64,000 nucleotides of DNA. Origin: Archegozetes longisetosus (lineage: Eukaryota; Arthropoda; Arachnida; Sarcoptiformes; Trhypochthoniidae). The notes under the pieces are model-generated. The model was not told the DNA's origin, searched no databases, and saw only the letters and a list, made by a program, of their open reading frames with translations. The stretch spans positions 372,001 through 436,000 of the forward strand of contig JAEMBT020000001.1 in NCBI GenBank assembly GCA_018873245.2, written 5' to 3'. The translations under genes were made by a program, and so were the position numbers. Position 1 is the first letter of the stretch, and every line of letters starts with the position of its first letter. Below are positions 22,408 to 35,400 of this stretch, one piece after another.

Positions 22408-23409
22408 CTATAAATTTTCATGAGATGTTTTGTAGTGATGATGCGCGTGATGGTGACTATGATGCGGGTGATGATGGTATTTAGGATGCAGTTTGGTTGT
22501 AGTCTCCGAGGTTGTCGGATTCAATAATGACTCAGTTTCTGCATGAATGACAGTAGAAGTGCTTAAGTCACAATCGGACTCATTTCCAGTATCTGGAACT
22601 TCAGGTATCAGTAATTTGTCGTAAGGCTGCCTCAAACCACTCGCATAACTTTCTTGACTACTTTTACGACTACTTGAGCTCATAGGCATATCATCAATAA
22701 AGTCAAAATCAGCCAAATCTCTGCCACCCATAACAGCCACAATCTCATCGCTAACGCATAATGATTCGACTTCAGTGCCAATAGTACTCGACTCTGATCG
22801 AATTTCCTGCTCTACGGAATCAGCAGATGATAATAAGGTACTTCGCGAATCATTTTGTGCATTATTATAGCTCGTTTCGATATCAGTTTCTAATTTTATT
22901 GCTGGCGCTGAAGAGGTAGCGGACGATAGCATAATGCCACCAATTGATGAATCACTTCTAGCACTTCTTTGAGCTTCGTTTACTGTTCTACTGGTGCCGG
23001 CACTCGAACACCGATTCACTGCAGTGTCTAATGAATGTCTTAATGTTACTCTTTTCTTAACAATTCTTTGACCTAAATCTGAATTGCCTCTTTGTATTTG
23101 TTTATCAAAATTTCTAGCTATTGGAGTATTTGGTTCTGAGGACTGTTTGTCAATGAGAATTGGCTTTGGCTTTGCCAGTGTTGCCGAAGACGGCAACGGA
23201 GGAGATGATGAAGCTAATGGAAATGATTGTGGTACAGATACAGGTGTACTGGGAGGGGGTGGCGGTGGTGGTGGAGTATATGTGCCTTGATTTGTTGATG
23301 AAGATTGTAGTGGCACTTGTCCTGAAGATAATATTATTGCGTTCAGTCGTACTCTATCTTCGATATACATCTCCATGAGCTGATCGATTTTGCTTTCAAT
23401 ATCTTCAAC
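22408..23409 (-). CDS. KCNQ: KCNQ last coding exon (helix D, poly-Pro and His-rich tail)
   Basis: Acceptor TTGATCAAAG, stop TAG at 22408-22410. Begins [19 protein letters not shown], the helix D coiled coil that drives tetramer assembly. It continues as about 300 residues of low-complexity tail: eight consecutive Pro at about 706-713, many Ser/Thr stretches, an acidic patch (DFDFIDD) and a His-rich end ([14 protein letters not shown]) before the final SHENL. The tail is specific to this lineage; its function is unknown. Confidence 0.95.
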   Translation of the reverse strand, partial: VEDIESKIDQLMEMYIEDRVRLNAIILSSGQVPLQSSSTNQGTYTPPPPPPPPSTPVSVPQSFPLASSSPPLPSSATLAKPKPILIDKQSSEPNTPIARNFDKQIQRGNSDLGQRIVKKRVTLRHSLDTAVNRCSSAGTSRTVNEAQRSARSDSSIGGIMLSSATSSAPAIKLETDIETSYNNAQNDSRSTLLSSADSVEQEIRSESSTIGTEVESLCVSDEIVAVMGGRDLADFDFIDDMPMSSSSRKSSQESYASGLRQPYDKLLIPEVPDTGNESDCDLSTSTVIHAETESLLNPTTSETTTKLHPKYHHHPHHSHHHAHHHYKTSHENL

Positions 23410-26400
23410 CTTTGATCAAATATTCAAGAAATGAATTATCAGTATGATGATTATTTCCTAAAATTATTGATGGTTTATAGCTCTCAGTAAACATATTCAT
23501 ACCGCTCTCTCAACTTTAACGATTCTTGAGGCCAGACTCAGTTTTGATTCATAAACATCTTTCGCTTTCGATCCAACTTTTCCCAGTATAACATCGAGTC
23601 TGTATAAGAATCACAAACAGATTGAATTTCCAGCACATATTACTTTAGGGATGAAAAAATAGCAAAACTTAAGGAAATTTTGTTATGAAATAAAATGAGG
23701 CGATCCAAACTCTCAGCGCATACATAAACAAATCCACTTAGAATGTATCAGATATCATGTCAACAGAAAGTATCTAAAGTCAAGACTTGAAAAAATCAGG
23801 ATCCAACTTTTTGAGCCATAGAACAAGATAATTTTCGATAGAGAAAGTTGATATTTTTCCAACTAATATCCTTGCGTTCGAAATTGTAACTCAATTTGAA
23901 ATAAGGCTTGGGTCAATATAGTGTTCTTATTTGAAAATCTCAATTATCAGAACTACTGTAACCTTTGACTAGCGTTCGCGTAAAAGTCATAGAATCAATC
24001 GGTGGATTGAACTGAATTATGACAAATCTAATTAAATTTAAGTGCTAACAATCAGACTAAGTGAATGTATGTTTATTTAGTAAAACAGATTTTGTGTGAT
24101 CGATAAGATCAGACGCGTTCGAGAGAGCTATTGCTTAAAGACGGAAGTTGTTAAAGTGTGTTCACATGAAATCACTATTTATCTTATTAGTTTTATTGTA
24201 CACAGAATCTTCATATACCTCGCCTGAACATTCTTGACTCGGGCCAAAAGGTCGACGTGACCCGCAGAATATTGTTCGATCACATCCTTCACGTCGTATG
24301 GTTTTAGTGCTTCCTTAAACTTTCTCCTCGCGACAAAATACTTAATCTATTTTATAGCCACAATAAAAAACAAATCAAAGCATTGAAACATGTTTCGAGT
24401 AGATTTTGGTCATACCTTTCTTAGAGATCTGATTGCGTTTTTGTGTTGCTTAGTTAAAATCGTTAATTTTGGTTCCTCTGGTTCTTCATCTAAAACAAAC
24501 GTCAGATTCAAAACAGAAAATCAGTAATAGAAAAAAATTGAATATTCATATGAAGGTATTTTATTAAGTGTGCGATTGACTAATCGATCGCTGATTGAGA
24601 TGATATATATTGTAGTGTGGATTTAATTGCAGAAACTGTGCGATGCGGTGCCGATCAAATCGAGAAACGACTAATTAATAGCGAAACAAGACATTTAATT
24701 TGTGAGATAAGTTGAATTGCAGTAAATGTGTCACAATTCCGAACTCTGTCGTGAATTCAATGGATTTGGTTTAAGGAAAGGAATTGGTGTTAGTTTTTCG
24801 AGAGTGATTCAGTTCACAGCTAAGGATTGATTGAATTTTGCGTCATTATTCAAAGCAGTATTTAGTATGATATAAACTTACAAAATATAAGCAACTATCT
24901 CGTGAATTTGACAAACGAAAAATTCAAACCCAGATATTTGTATTTGAAGAAGAAGTTTGAGAGAAGCTTCAAATCAATACCGATTCAAGTTTTTAAAAGT
25001 GAATGTAAACTAATAGTAGCGGCAGCTAAACAGAGAGTGCTCTTACAAAATAAGATTTGATAGAAGAAGAAGAAGAAGAAAGGGGGCTACTAATGACAGC
25101 CAAAAATAAGAAAAATAAAAAGCTGAAGGAAAACTTTTCTCTTACCAACAGAACTGTTAGGACTTTCTTTGCGCCCCGACGGTAAGAAAGGAAAGAAAGA
25201 GCCGGCACAGATTAAACTGCCGCGACGTGAACTGGAGCCTGAGATTGGAATAACAGAACTTAATCAAAACCATAGGAACAGTGAGCATAAATAAAAAAAA
25301 TGAATGAATTGGGGGCACAAACAAATCCTATTGATCGAACAGTTTTGAACGACAGTAAAACATGCAACGCATTGACTAACAGACAGACAATTATACGTTA
25401 AATGCATGCAAATGTTTGTTTGAATAGAGAGCCTGGAAGAAGGAGCCAAACTTCCTAAACTAATTGTATTGTGGACTCTGCCAAACCCTAATTACTACTA
25501 ATGAATAACGTCCTTATTCCATGCACTTATCCAATGGAAACCTAATTTTTGAAGCACACTTAAGGAATTTTTGATTTGACAAGGAGCAAATTTAGAATAA
25601 CTATCACAGAAACTCACGTGTCTGTGTGTCTGTTGGTGTTTATGTATTTCATTGTGTGTTTGTTTTACTTCAGTTAATGTATGTGTGCGTTGTGTGTGTG
25701 TCGATGTGTGTGAAAGTATGTCTTAACTAAATATATGACTTATCGCTATTCGATAAGAACAGAGAAAATTTCTTATTAGTATATTTTGTTCAAGTGATTA
25801 AGTGTTCAATTTGAGCATGTATTATAAATTTGTACGTTTATTGAGCTGATCTTTGTTGTCCCAACCTGTCGAGATAGTAGGAAATTCAATTGCAGATCGG
25901 AAAGCGGGCGATAGCGCTAGAAAAGGCGGATGATTGAAATCTTTCTGTAACATATGACAAAGAACCAGTGGAACTGCACCGCCATCCATCTCTGTAAAGC
26001 AATCTTTTGGTAGATTTTTATATTGATAAAAACAAATTTATTCGTGCATTCATTTTATCTGTTGTTGTTTTAGTTTGTGGTTTAGGATGCTTCACTTTTT
26101 AAGGATTTAACGTTTACAAACATATACTTTGAATCGTGAGGACAAACCAAATAGTTTTACAAATCAAGTTTGAAAGTGGAATAAGTATTTATCAAACATC
26201 AGTCATTTGACTAGCATTCAATCCAACACGAATACTTGATTTTTAATAGAACACAACGATAATACCGAATTGGCTCATTTAGTAGCCGAATAGCATCAAA
26301 TTTATTTGTCTCATTTATTACTTTGAATAAATCTTGAAGAAACTGGCGAAGCATTCATTTTGTTTTGAGACGATGTAGAAATGTATTTATTGAACTCAAT

Positions 26401-29400
26401 AAATAAAATAACTATCATAACTGTTACATTGAGGTAACAATCAAACGATTAGAATGCTTTAAAAAGGCAAACCATTAAACTGAAATTTTTATCTCATACA
26501 ATTTTGATAGAAACCTTAAATATTTATACTTTGCTCTAAATTTATAGCTTCGTAGTTGAAAACAATTGAACGTAAACTTCGGCTTTTTACGAGCAGGCAG
26601 CAAAAATGTACAATTGCTGCTACAGCAAATAAAATCCAGTTGTTTAAGTTCAAGATAAGAGTACACTTATTTCACTTGTTAAGAGTATGGCTAAGGACAA
26701 AAGTTCGAGAATTTCATTAGAGTTTCAGGTATTACTTAAACTCAAGTCAAAATCGAAAGTTCAACTTGATCGTATTGTTGGGTATATAGAACAGAGGGGG
26801 GATTACCTTGCAAATCTTGGGCATCAATAATAAATCGTTTCAATATTTAATGCATCAGTTGCAAATTCATTTGATTTGAACTGTTCAAATTTAGATTCAC
26901 TTATTAAGATGAAAATTCTAAATATTATAATAAAATTCCATAAAATTCGGCACATTCTACATAGAACTCGAACTTTTTTTTCAAGTGTTTTAAAATAAAA
27001 TAACTGATGAGTACCACAACTAATGGTTATATTGTTAACCGCTAGCAAGAGGTTATATTCAAATCTAAAAAATGATTGATCACTCTCTGATTATAATAAT
27101 CTCGCAGCTTTACTAATAACAATCCATTTGATGTGAAGAAAAATTATGGCGAACTATTTAATTCAATGCAGATTCAAATTTGAAAAGATGCATAAAACAA
27201 TCTTTTAGGCATTTTGATCAATCATCAAAAAGTTGATGAGCTCATACATAAAGCGGAATTTTTACATAATAATTTAAGTGATTTGAACATAGCATTGTTT
27301 TTAAAGGCAGAAGCATCGACCGAAAGGCCGTCTATTTATCCGGCACCTGCTTAAGCGCTCTGATTAATCGAAGCAATGCTAATTACTACGTAATGTAATC
27401 ATACTTTTTTTCAAATTGCACTTTCTAGTTCATGTTTAGCTCATTTTTATGATAAAATATTTAAAGCTGAGAAAAAAATAGTAACTTTTCTCGCTATGAA
27501 TTTATTATCGTTTGTCAAATAAATGATGGCTCAATTATCGGTTATTACTTACCATCTGAATTTCTTTTGGAAGCATCGGAAATTTCTTTGGCCACACTGT
27601 CTTCACTTAGACTTCCAGGTATTCTTGATCCGTCGTCGCGTCCATGTTCAGGTGCAGAGGACGCACCGAAACGATTGCGGGTGAGTGGAGAATGAGTCGA
27701 TTTATGCCTTCTAATTGTCGAAAATCGACTCACAAATGATGTGTTATGTTTAAATCTAACAATTAATTAGTGACAACAGTTAGAAAATATTTTGAGTCAT
27801 ATAAAAATGAAAGAGTATCGCAGCGAAAATTGTTCCTAAAAATCAATTTATAAACCTCATTCCACTGATTAGATTAGAACTTAATATATTCGGATACAAA
27901 AACGCCATTGAGTTACACTTATTGACAATTGGGTTAAGTGCGCGCATGTAATAAAAACACAAATTACACCAAAAAAGGCTCATTTATGGCCCGATGCAAA
28001 GATAAGTATGAATGATTTAAGGTATAAAATACTTACAGACTAACACCAGTACTTTGAGGCAAATCCAATTTATCTTTACGTTTTAATGTGTTTGTAAATG
28101 AACCTGAAGTATAACTGCATTGACGTAGGCATTGAAGCAAATCAATGTTTTTTGCAGATGAAAAGGTGATTACGGTTTTTTCGGTGCATACGTTTTTAAA
28201 GTGCATCAGTGAATATATGACAAATAGAAAGAGAGAAAAAAAGGATGGGATCAAGAAAGAGAAGCAGACATTGATTAAGTGCTATTACATGCGATCGCAC
28301 GTAAAAACTATCTGATTGTTTGCGTGACTTAAGTTATGTGATACTGAATAAAAGCAAAATAGACATGAATGATAAATAACAATAAAATCAATTATCCTTA
28401 ATTCTACTTTAGATAATAAAGAGACACTTACGCGGGTGGACTAGGAAGAGGCACCTGATGTATTTTCCAGGTCGCGACTGACATCGAATTCTCATCAGCG
28501 GCATAACAGCGCCATAAACTTTGGATGAGTGTTGCGGCCGGCACTCGACGCCTTATCATATGCTTTTGCCGCTGCTGTTGTTGTACTTTTAGGGCAAACC
28601 CCGATCCGAGAATACCCTTTAAGCAAAAATCAATATTCATTGTTTAGATTATGCATCAAAATATTTTAATTAAAATTCTAAAGAATGTTCTGAAAATTTG
28701 TGCCTACCGCAGGTAAGGCAAAAAATGAAATTCCTAGAAGTGCACAAAATGATGCGATCATCTTTCCAGTCCACTAATCAAAAATTTTTCAATTTCAAAT
28801 CAATCATCGGCCTTAATCAGTCTAGTAAGTTTAAGCTATATAATACTCACAGTATTTGGAAAAATATCTCCGTATCCAACAGTGCAAAGTGTTATCTGTG
28901 ATTCACAAGAAATACTTAAGTTCAATTTGATAAAATATTTTTGATGGTAGTGGCAATAAAGTAAAATGAAAAAGAATCAAGGCACAAGAAAGTGACAATA
29001 AAATGCTTCAATCAGATGCTAACGAATATTATGTCGTAAATTATCCGAATTGAAATTGAGCATCACTAAGGGCTTCGTTAAGTTAAAAGACACTTTCCAG
29101 TCGTACTTTAATCAAGTCAATCATTACGGGAAAGTCTCCCCTAACAGAATCTACAACAAAACCGCAACTCAGCTTTCTTTTAATCATAACGAAATCGACT
29201 AAGTTTGATGTTAACACTCACTCAGTTTTTCAAATGATGCTAACTACTGAATTTGACTAAAGATCATAAAAGAGTTGAATGTCTTAGGGCTTTATTGTAT
29301 TGAAGGCTTTTCTTATTTATACTTTATCATTAATTTTCGGAACCACTCAGCTCTGTGTCAAAATGTAAGCTCAATAGTACTATTGAACAGTTAAGTTAAG

Positions 29401-32400
29401 CCTAATTGATCCGAATCATGATCAAGATGAGTTTTGAAGAGACTAAAGCTCTCAAACTTAATACTTTGCTTAATTGATATTTTTTATGAGCTCAAAATTA
29501 TCTGGTGTTACATATAATTTGATACAGACTACGTTCGCTCAAACTGTAATAAAGAATACACTCTTTAATGAAATTATGAAAGTAAGAAATGGTTCAGTTG
29601 ATCACTTGAGCCCATTTTCCTTGTGGTCTACTTAATAACTTAAACCTCACAAACCAATTAAGTTAAATCAAGTCATAAGGAAGAGAAAGTTAATGCATCA
29701 CAAGTCTGTAAACATACTCTGAAACATAAGTTTTCACTTTGAAAAATTTAGATTATATTAAGTGCATATTTTGTCGTTTAGATACTCGTCTGTTTATCTC
29801 CAAAATAATGCGAATGTACTCTCATGTGCAAACGTTTTTTCAATGTAAAAAATGGAAACCAATTTTTTATGTTGTCAAAGATTTCGTGTTAGAGTATTGT
29901 CTCAAAGTAATTACACTAATTATTTTATCGGTAATTATATAAATATTTGATATGAATATGATCGTTTACATACCACTCCCCACCACAAAGCATCCGCAAA
30001 ATTTTTAAACTTAGTATTGGGTTCATCTTTCTCAACCAGATAAACAAGAAATGAAGAAAATATCAATCCAAGGAAGCCTATATATACTGTAGTTATAAGT
30101 TCCTAATTAAAGAAGCTTGATTTAGTACTCTGATAAGTCGCTCATCTTCTGACAAGTTTCTTTAGTATACATACTTGTCGATGTGCATAGACAACAGATC
30201 CTGATTGAGCAAATTCAAAAATGTATTAAATCTTTAATTGTGTCTTTAAATGTATAGTTTGAGTAATGGTAATCAGTATTGAACATGCCTAATAATTTCC
30301 ATGTTCCCCCTCTCCTATCCATTCGAACCATACGCAAAATTTGGAAGAATCGTAGCCCACGGAGAGCTGATGCGGCAAATACTTGTCCTGAACTTCCAAC
30401 GGCCAAAACCACGACTGATGCAATAATAACGATGACATCTTGAAATTGTGAAAATCGTTTGTTTAAATTGACAGTTTTGCTCTTTCAAAAGTACACTTTA
30501 CTGTTTGTTTTTATTAGATTATCAACAATTTATAGCTAAACTAAGCTTTTTATAATTTGAAAATATTGCACTTGCTACTCTTACAGTCTCTTATACCAAA
30601 TATTTTCAAATCGTTTCGATATTTAGTGTAAACCTTGAAATAAATGATTTCTGCAAACTTTCGTAACTATCAGACATGAGACGCGTATTGAAATGTGAAA
30701 ACTGGTAAGCGCTAAAAGATTGCAAAATTTAAGAGCATTCAAATTGGATTGTCGAATACACACAATTCTGATGTATTTATCCTTTTATAGTACTGGTTTT
30801 ATCCTCGCGTCTCGAATATTCAATACTTTGACAAATGCTGATAGAAGAAACCATTTGACGCTTGTAGTTGTCATATAAGTCACGTAATATTGCATCAAAA
30901 ATACATTATATAATATAAGTGTATCACGTTTTTAAATCAAAACATATCACGTTTGATAGGCAGACATATGAATGTCAGAGTAAACGAGATGTGTTTAAGA
31001 AACAGCTTTTTATAAGAAGTATTTGTTTTGATTACCTATTGCACAGAAAGGGCTCCTCAAGAATCTTAGCCGTCCGACCCATCCCTGATAACGTGACCTG
31101 CATCCCGCTGACCACATTCGGAAGAAAAACTCGAACGCAAACCACACAACCATCAATATTTCCTGCATTAATTAAATTGATTAGTTGCATAAAACCGCCA
31201 CTCTAAATTTGTTTTCTCTTCAATAACCAAACTTTAATCTTAAGGCTCATCTAAGATCGGAAATATGATACGCAATAGACAAAAAAATAAATGGCATACA
31301 ATTTGAGTCATAGCGAAAGACAATTTAGATTAAGACATTACCTCTAATGCACATTTCAATCATATTGAAGTGTAGCTGGAATGTCTATCATGCGAGTTAA
31401 TGATAGAATATCTATGTCTAAACTCACACACGATTATACATATCTGTGTGACAAACTACAATCTTTATCTAATCGATTATTTTGAAACCGAGTCTTATTA
31501 CTCTAATACTTATGTCAAATAACCGCTAATCACATATGAACCATACAGTAGATCATGTATGCCGAATATGCATCAATAACCTCTTCTTTATTCTTTAAGA
31601 GAATAAGTTTTCAATTGTCGATCATAGTTATAGATCTGGCGCTACATTACATAAGCCAATCGTTGTATCTGTCAAATACTTCTCGGCATTTATATACAAA
31701 AATGTTATTTCTTTTTTTAAATTCTAAAGTCATCAAAGTATTTGCAACAAATCAAATCAATTCACGTATTATAGAATATTTATACGAATAATTGAATTCA
31801 ACCTTAACAGTGTGAATATGAGAAAACTGATGATTCATAGCAAAACTTTTGCATACTACCAGGCAATAATTGACTTTTTTGTCAATTTTCCACTAAATCA
31901 CACCTTTTCAGTAACGAAAATTATTGTCGGACACGCATACTTTCAATTGGGATACAAATTTTTATTGGATATATCTCAATTTAGCGCTTTTACTATAATC
32001 AAAATTATTATTGACTAACATTTTAGATTCATATGACTTTAAGGAAGATTTTCAAATGCAATTCCACATTTTGAGTGAATGAGGCAAAAAAACGTCATAC
32101 AATCCAAATTTAGAGAGTTATATGAATTAGAAATGAGATATAGGTCTTCTTCACCGGTATTAATTTAAAGCGTGTTTTTGAATTTTAGCAATCTGATGCA
32201 TTGTTCGCAATGATTAGTCAAAACTGTGACTCAGCATAAACATAGTTTTATACTGAATTTTGATAAAATTCATTAATCGAATATCTACAGTGTGTATGCG
32301 GTAGAAACAGTTTCTTCAATAAGTTTAACGATCGAAGTGACTATAAAGAAATGTTTTAATACATACCATCCTTAGAAGTATTGCTGAGGCAGTATTTTCA

Positions 32401-35400
32401 TACTCTTCTATTGTTGAGAACACAGTGAGCACCAAACATGCAAAGACCATACAAAACCTAAATTGAAGCAATTAGACAATCTTTATTCAAGTAATACTTT
32501 CATAAAAAAAATTAATTCAAAATTTCTTTTTTACAAGTAAATCTAATTAGTGCTCTAATTTGCGATAAGAAAGCTATCTGTTACAACTCATACAACTATT
32601 TACTGATAGATAACCAGATATATTTCATATCTTTTATCTATTCAGCATATGTATCTATTCAGTTCTAAATATTTCAAAAGAAGAATCAATCAAAATAAAT
32701 CATATAGATATTAATAAGATATTTTAAGGAACTCAAAAAATCGATCAAATTTTAATTTTTGATGTAAAAGTTTAAAATTACTTCAAAGTTTGTCTCTTTT
32801 GTCAGGCAATCGATATTTGCCCGAGCCTTCAAAGAGACAAATTTGATCCAACCAGAAATAGTCAAAAACCCAATTCCTTAATAATCAGAACAACCCGATT
32901 AATTAGAATTAGTTTAATTTAAGTCGATACCAAATTTTTTGTCAGAAATGATTCAAAAATTTCGTGTCAGAATCAAGATATTTGTATCGCGCTAACGACA
33001 GGATAAGGGTAAATATCGATTTAGAAAATATAATAAAACTAATTTTAAAGTAAAGAATTAGTTGAGAGTCTATTGAAAAATGTCTGTCATAGTAAACGAA
33101 AATGTGATGGTTTAAGTGATTGATCTGAAATTGTTGGCTTCATTTGATAGAGGTTAAAATGAAATGATTTCATTGTAAAGTTGGCTCCATTATAATTGTC
33201 GTGAGCGTCAACGTTTGACGCTCAGAACAATTGGTTGACATTTGCAAAGATTTGATGAGTTGTTTGCATCAAATTTGACTCATAACAGAGTTGAATTAAC
33301 AAGTCGAATCTGAAAACCTATTTGAGCCATTTTATTGTTCAACAGAGAATCGTTAGATGAGAACAGCTACGATTGATGTCGTTTTCAGAAAAATTAAATT
33401 TTGACTCAATATACTAGAAAACTTGACTTGATAGCGAATAAAAGAAATAATTTAATTAAAACTATTTTGATAATTCAAACTTTTAAGTGGTTGAGCTTAA
33501 GTTGATAGCAGCGCATTGTATTGGGCCCTTAACCATCCAACAAAAGAGCTCTTAAATAATGAATATGAGTAGCTCTCAGTTGAGTAGTTGTCCCTAATAT
33601 CTGAACTGATGTTATTTTATTAATGCTTCAGAAAAAAGACGATTTTACTTTGCAAGATATTCTCGCGATAAAGTGATTGTCATATTTTGTTTCAATCCTA
33701 TGAGGATTTATATCACGACTAATAAAAAACTTATCTAATGATTTGAAACATGTTTCATTGTTTCCCTAAGTTTTGTTCGTCTCACTAATTTCGTCAATGA
33801 ATGAACAAATTATTCAGATCTATTTGTTTTTAGTTCGAAAATCAATTATTAAAAATATTGATTTATCAGAGTTGGACAAACAATTAATACAAGAATAATC
33901 TACTTCAATGAATAAAGTTGGAATAACAAATCAATTTTTTAAGCAATACACATTCTATGAAGCAAAGATCAAAGCATAGCCTCAAAAATACATTTTCCTT
34001 TAGCTTTATTCATTGTACGCATAATTCAATTGCTTCATTTCGATCAATATCGAGGATAAATGTATTTAAATCGCAATTTAAAAAATGATTTATTTTCGTA
34101 TGTTCTCTCTTAAACTATGTTCTATAAATATTGTTTAAAAACTCGGCTGGTTTAAGGCAGCGATCAAATAATAAGCAGGTATACAAACACAATTTAGGGT
34201 CTCAAAAAAGCAAAGGATTTAAAAAACATATTTTAGGAGAAAAACAATAATAATAAGAGGATGTATTAATAATTTATTAGTTCACTCAATTTATGTCTGA
34301 TTCAGACTTGAAAAAATGAAGGAAATGATCGATAAATCTATATTAGATTGAGAGAGAATATTGAAATTAGATGTTCGTTCACAAAACACCTGCTCAGTAC
34401 TCAATAGCTATAGCCATTGTTAGTATCGTATGCTTCAATACAATGGATTCGATCATATTTTCTACCTCCAATAAACAATTCATTTCAATGCTCTCATATA
34501 ATAATACAATTGAATGCCATGAAACGGATCAAAATCTAGTTTCTGTCGTATTCACAACAACCATTTGAACATTTCAATTATTGACAAACATTATTGGAAA
34601 AGTTTCAATAGACTTGAAGGAAAACTAGGTTGGCAATTATTTAAAGTCTAGCGTCATTCAGCTTACTAACCAGATTCTCTGATTCAATTCAAAAATCAAT
34701 TGAGCTTTCATTTAGATAACAGTTTAGCTTTTGCCTTAAAAATCAAGTTTAATAAAAATTATTAATTGTATTTTATTAAACATATTTTTGGTAAAGAATT
34801 TAATTGAATCTAAGGAAAAAGAGCAGAAATAGTTGTTTAAAACTATTCAACGATTAAACATTAGAAAATCGTATGGATAAAATTTGCGTCGCTCTGCTGA
34901 CTGATTGACAAGTTGCCAACTAGTTGTCAGTCCATTTTAGGGACACGAGTGTCATATCACTTATTAAAAGATAAACTTAACATTGAAGTTGTCTTTCTCA
35001 ATTTACTTTTACGAGACAGAAATCGAGTATTTAGCTCTTCTCAGCCCATTATTCTTATTGACTTTCAATATTTTGAGAGTAAGTTGTCTCCACATTTTGG
35101 ACTTTGTTCAGAAGTTAAGATGATCTATAAAAAATGGAGCCAACAGCAGAAGAGTTTGTCAATGAGTTAAATACTGACAATGTTATCAATATTTCATTTA
35201 TGCATCACTTATAGCAGACCTACTCATAGCTGATTACCATTTTGCAAAACACTTTATTTTGTCTGCTAAAAGTAACCAAAGCAACCATTAATTATTAATT
35301 TAAACGATATATACTCAGTCAAAAATGAGTCAGTTTTGCACATTTATTAACGATTAAAGCATTTTCTCGTTATTTATGTCTTCAATTATTCAAATAAAAC

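Larger units (their letters stand above)
24490..27552 (-). other. KCNQ introns around the 93-bp exon, with simple repeats
   Basis: Contains the candidate cassette exon, a (GAA)6 run at 25063-25080 immediately inside the intron below the 93-bp exon, and a TG-rich stretch at about 25617-25715. The rest is AT-rich without other supported features. Confidence 0.6.

Noticed and set aside
22500-23378. Plus-strand Gly/Val-rich frames opposite the KCNQ tail.
   Set aside because: They are antisense shadows of the poly-Pro and Ser-rich coding exon.
28115-28254. Upstream open frame of the 78-bp KCNQ exon ([15 protein letters not shown]...).
   Set aside because: It is intron: the acceptor at 28115 fits the incoming phase, and the extension resembles no KCNQ sequence.
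30215-30288. Read-through extension of KCNQ exon 4 ([13 protein letters not shown]...).
   Set aside because: Open but AT-rich, and it replaces the invariant SVVxxHxQ linker. The GC donor plus microexon restores the conserved protein and the ancestral length.
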